Origin: Lamellibrachia satsuma
Taxonomy: Eukaryota; Annelida; Polychaeta; Sabellida; Siboglinidae
Direction of reading: 5' to 3'
Length of the DNA: 64,000 nucleotides
Assembly (NCBI GenBank): GCA_033239005.1
Contig: BSQZ01000068.1
Location: forward strand, 2,891,001-2,955,000
The notes under the pieces were generated by a model. The model had not been told where the DNA came from and did not search any database. It was given only the letters and a program-made list of their open reading frames with translations. Below are positions 61,790 through 64,000 of the stretch, in pieces; position 1 is the first letter of the stretch; each line of letters starts with the position of its first letter. The translations under genes were made by a program, and so were the position numbers.

Positions 61790-63780
61790 TTTCTAGTAAT
61801 CTATTAGATGATAATATAATGTGCAATAATGTTGGTGTGTATGTTTTGTTTAACATGTTATCTGCACTTACCAAGTGTTTTTCAGTATGTGCAGTCAGGT
61901 ATGACTGTCATATCATAGCAGAATGAGGGTCACTCCCTATGTTGTGGATTTTCAAGGCATTGGAGCCATTTGGTAATTTTTCATTGGAGCTGTCGTAGAA
62001 TATTTCAAGGCTGTTAAAATAATTTATTAGCTATTCTGATATATTCAGTGTACTTTAATGCCACAAAGAAGACATTTAACCGTTCATGGGCTCTCTGAAG
62101 AAATATGGATGCTCCAGATATTACCTAGACTTTCATGGTGGATGCAATTGAATGTGGAAATGACCATGAATGTCTAGGCAACATCTGGACTCATCTGTGA
62201 AAAGCTCATTGGAATAACGAGTCTGTGCCCAGTTCAGATGTCCTCTACATCATTCAAGCATGTGTTATCGATGGCTGCCAGTCAGTGGAACTCACACTGC
62301 TAGTCTTCTCGCTCTCAGGCCAGCTGCATGGAGTCTGTTACTCACTGTCTAGGTGATAGCAATAACTTCTCACTCTCAGGCCAGGTGCATGGAGTCTGTT
62401 ACTCACTGTCTAGGTGGTAGCAATAACTCGCTCTCAGGCCAGCTGCATGGAGTCTGTTACTCACTGTCTAGGTGGTAGCAATAACTTCTCACTCTCAGGC
62501 CAGCTGCATGGAGTCTGTTACTCACTGTCTAGGTGATAGCAATAACTTCTCACTCTCAGGCCAGGTGCATGGAGTCTGTTACTCACTGTCTAGGTGGTAG
62601 CAATAACTTCTCGCTCTCAGGCCAGGTGCAAGGAGCCTGTTACTCACTGTTTAGGTTGTAGCAATAACTTCTCACTCTCAGGCCAGGTGCAAGGAGTCTG
62701 TTACTCACTGTCTAGGTGGTAGCAATAACTTCTCGCTCTCAGGCCAGGTGCATGAAGTCTGTTACTCACTGTCTAGGTGGTAGCAATAACTTCTCACTCT
62801 CAGGCCAGGTGCATGGAGTCTGTTACTCACTGTCTAGGTGGTAGCAATAACTTCTCGCTCTCAGGCCAGGTGCAAGGAGTCTGTTACTCACTGTCTAGGT
62901 AGTAGCAATAACTTCTCACTCTCAGGCCAGGTGCAAGGAGTCTGTTACTCACTGTCTAGGTGGTAGCAATAACTTCTCGCTCTCAGGCCAGGTGCATGGA
63001 GTCTGTTACTCACTGTCTAGGTGGTAGCAATAACTCGCTCTCAGGCCAGCTGCATGGAGTCTGTTACTCACTGTATAGGTGGTAGCAATAACTTCTCGCT
63101 CTCAGGCCAGCTGCATGGAGTCTGTTACTCACTGTCTAGGTGGTAGCAATAACTTCTCGCTCTCAGGCCAGGTGCAAGGAGTCTGTTACTCACTGTCTAG
63201 GTAGTAGCAATAACTTCTCACTCTCAGGCCAGGTGCAAGGAGTCTGTTACTCACTGTCTAGGTGGTAGCAATAACTTCTCGCTTGCAGGCCAGGTGTATT
63301 GTATATATATATATGTATATATAGCAATAACTCCAGAAGCATTTCTGATTTACTTTGAAGAATTGTAGCATTCAAAGTTCGATTTCTGCTTACTTTTGTA
63401 GTCAGATATTAGCAACCATTTTCTGGGACAACCCTCCCTGGAGCATCAATATTCCTCCCCAGAACTCCTGCATGCTTAAATGGCTTATTCATGGCACTAA
63501 GGTACATTGAATAAATATGAATAGCTATTAAATGTAATTTAACAGTCGTGAAATATTCTACGACTGTTCAAAAAAAAAAACACGACAAAATGGCTCCAAT
63601 ACCTTGAAATTCCACAAAATAGGGAGTGAATCCCTTTCTGCTATGATATGATAGTCAAGTCTGTCCGCACATACTGAAAAAACAATATAAGTGCAGATAA
63701 CATGTCAATCAAAGCATTCACACCAATATTATTGCACATCATAATGTCATGTAATAACTAAATTATTAGAACATTGTGAT
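61790..63780. mobile_element. fold-back element: ~350-bp inverted arms around a minisatellite
   Basis: 61,790-62,140 and the reverse complement of 63,425-63,780 align along their length: ATAATGTGCAATAATGTTGG versus ATGATGTGCAATAATATTGG, then ACATGTTATCTGCACTTA in both, CAGTATGTGC, ATCATATCATAGCAGAA, GGAGCCATTT, TCGTAGAATATTTCA and GATGCTCCAG. The loop is mainly the 61-bp array. No coding capacity. Confidence 0.88.
62285..63300. repeat. 61-bp minisatellite, about 16 copies
   Basis: The unit contains AATAACTTCTCGCTCTCAGG, GTGCATGGAGTCTGTTACTC and ACTGTCTAGGTGGTAGC. Copies vary C/G in CAGCTGC/CAGGTGC and lose TTCT in places. It fills the loop of the fold-back element. Confidence 0.97.
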
Positions 63781-63879
63781 CCTTCGCAAAATGCGAGTAG
63801 CATACAAAAAACTGTAAGTTTTTATAGGATCCAGTCCATGGGACCGCTCAAGGTGCTTCACTCCTGGCAGACTTGTTCA

Positions 63880-64000
63880 TTCCAATGCCAACTCAACTTC
63901 AATGGAAAGCATTCAGCCATGCTGCAATTACTGCACAAATACCATCCATTCATATGTATCCATCACTGCCTATAACCAGGTATTTATTCATACGGCTGAG
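63880..64000 (+). repeat. dispersed repeat, second copy (continues past the window)
   Basis: Matches 2520-2645 in the same orientation. Confidence 0.6.

Overview
This is a 64-kb piece of an animal nuclear genome. It has spliced genes with small exons, GT-AG introns (plus one GC-AG), CR1/L2/RTE-type LINEs, a tRNA-derived SINE, pogo/Tigger- and piggyBac-like elements, and exceptional numbers of minisatellites. The gene families and repeat mix suit an invertebrate metazoan; I favour an invertebrate deuterostome such as a cephalochordate, but a lophotrochozoan is not excluded. Nothing bacterial or viral was seen.

Layout: (1) 0.1-1.5 kb holds the last exon(s) of an unidentified plus-strand gene, preceded by a 36-bp array. 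(2) 23.12-4.05 kb, minus strand, is a SKAP1/2-type adaptor gene (helical N-terminus, PH domain, tyrosine motifs, SH3 domain). I rebuilt it as 10 exons plus a probable 13-nt microexon, with every codon phase matching. Its first intron holds a near-complete two-ORF LINE (17.3-22.3 kb) and an older LINE piece. (3) 23.1-29.0 kb is intergenic: possible SKAP promoter, decayed LINE, SINE, candidate MITE. (4) 60.54-29.02 kb, minus strand, is an R3HDM1/2/ARPP21-type gene (R3H plus SUZ RNA-binding region, Pro/Gln-rich middle, conserved C-terminal domain). I rebuilt it as 18 coding exons (1,093 codons), all in phase. Its introns carry a 4.2-kb palindromic satellite, nested transposons and many arrays. 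(5) 61.8-63.8 kb is a fold-back element with a 61-bp minisatellite in its loop.

Main discovery: many arrays are tandem amplifications of a gene boundary itself. The repeat unit carries the splice acceptor (R3HDM exons 2, 15, 18), the splice donor (R3HDM exons 6, 12; SKAP exon 6), a whole microexon with both splice sites (SKAP, about 35 copies), or the stop codon and last codons (SKAP exon 10). Copy numbers run from 2 to about 35, and the choice of copy predicts truncation, frameshift or in-frame peptide insertion.
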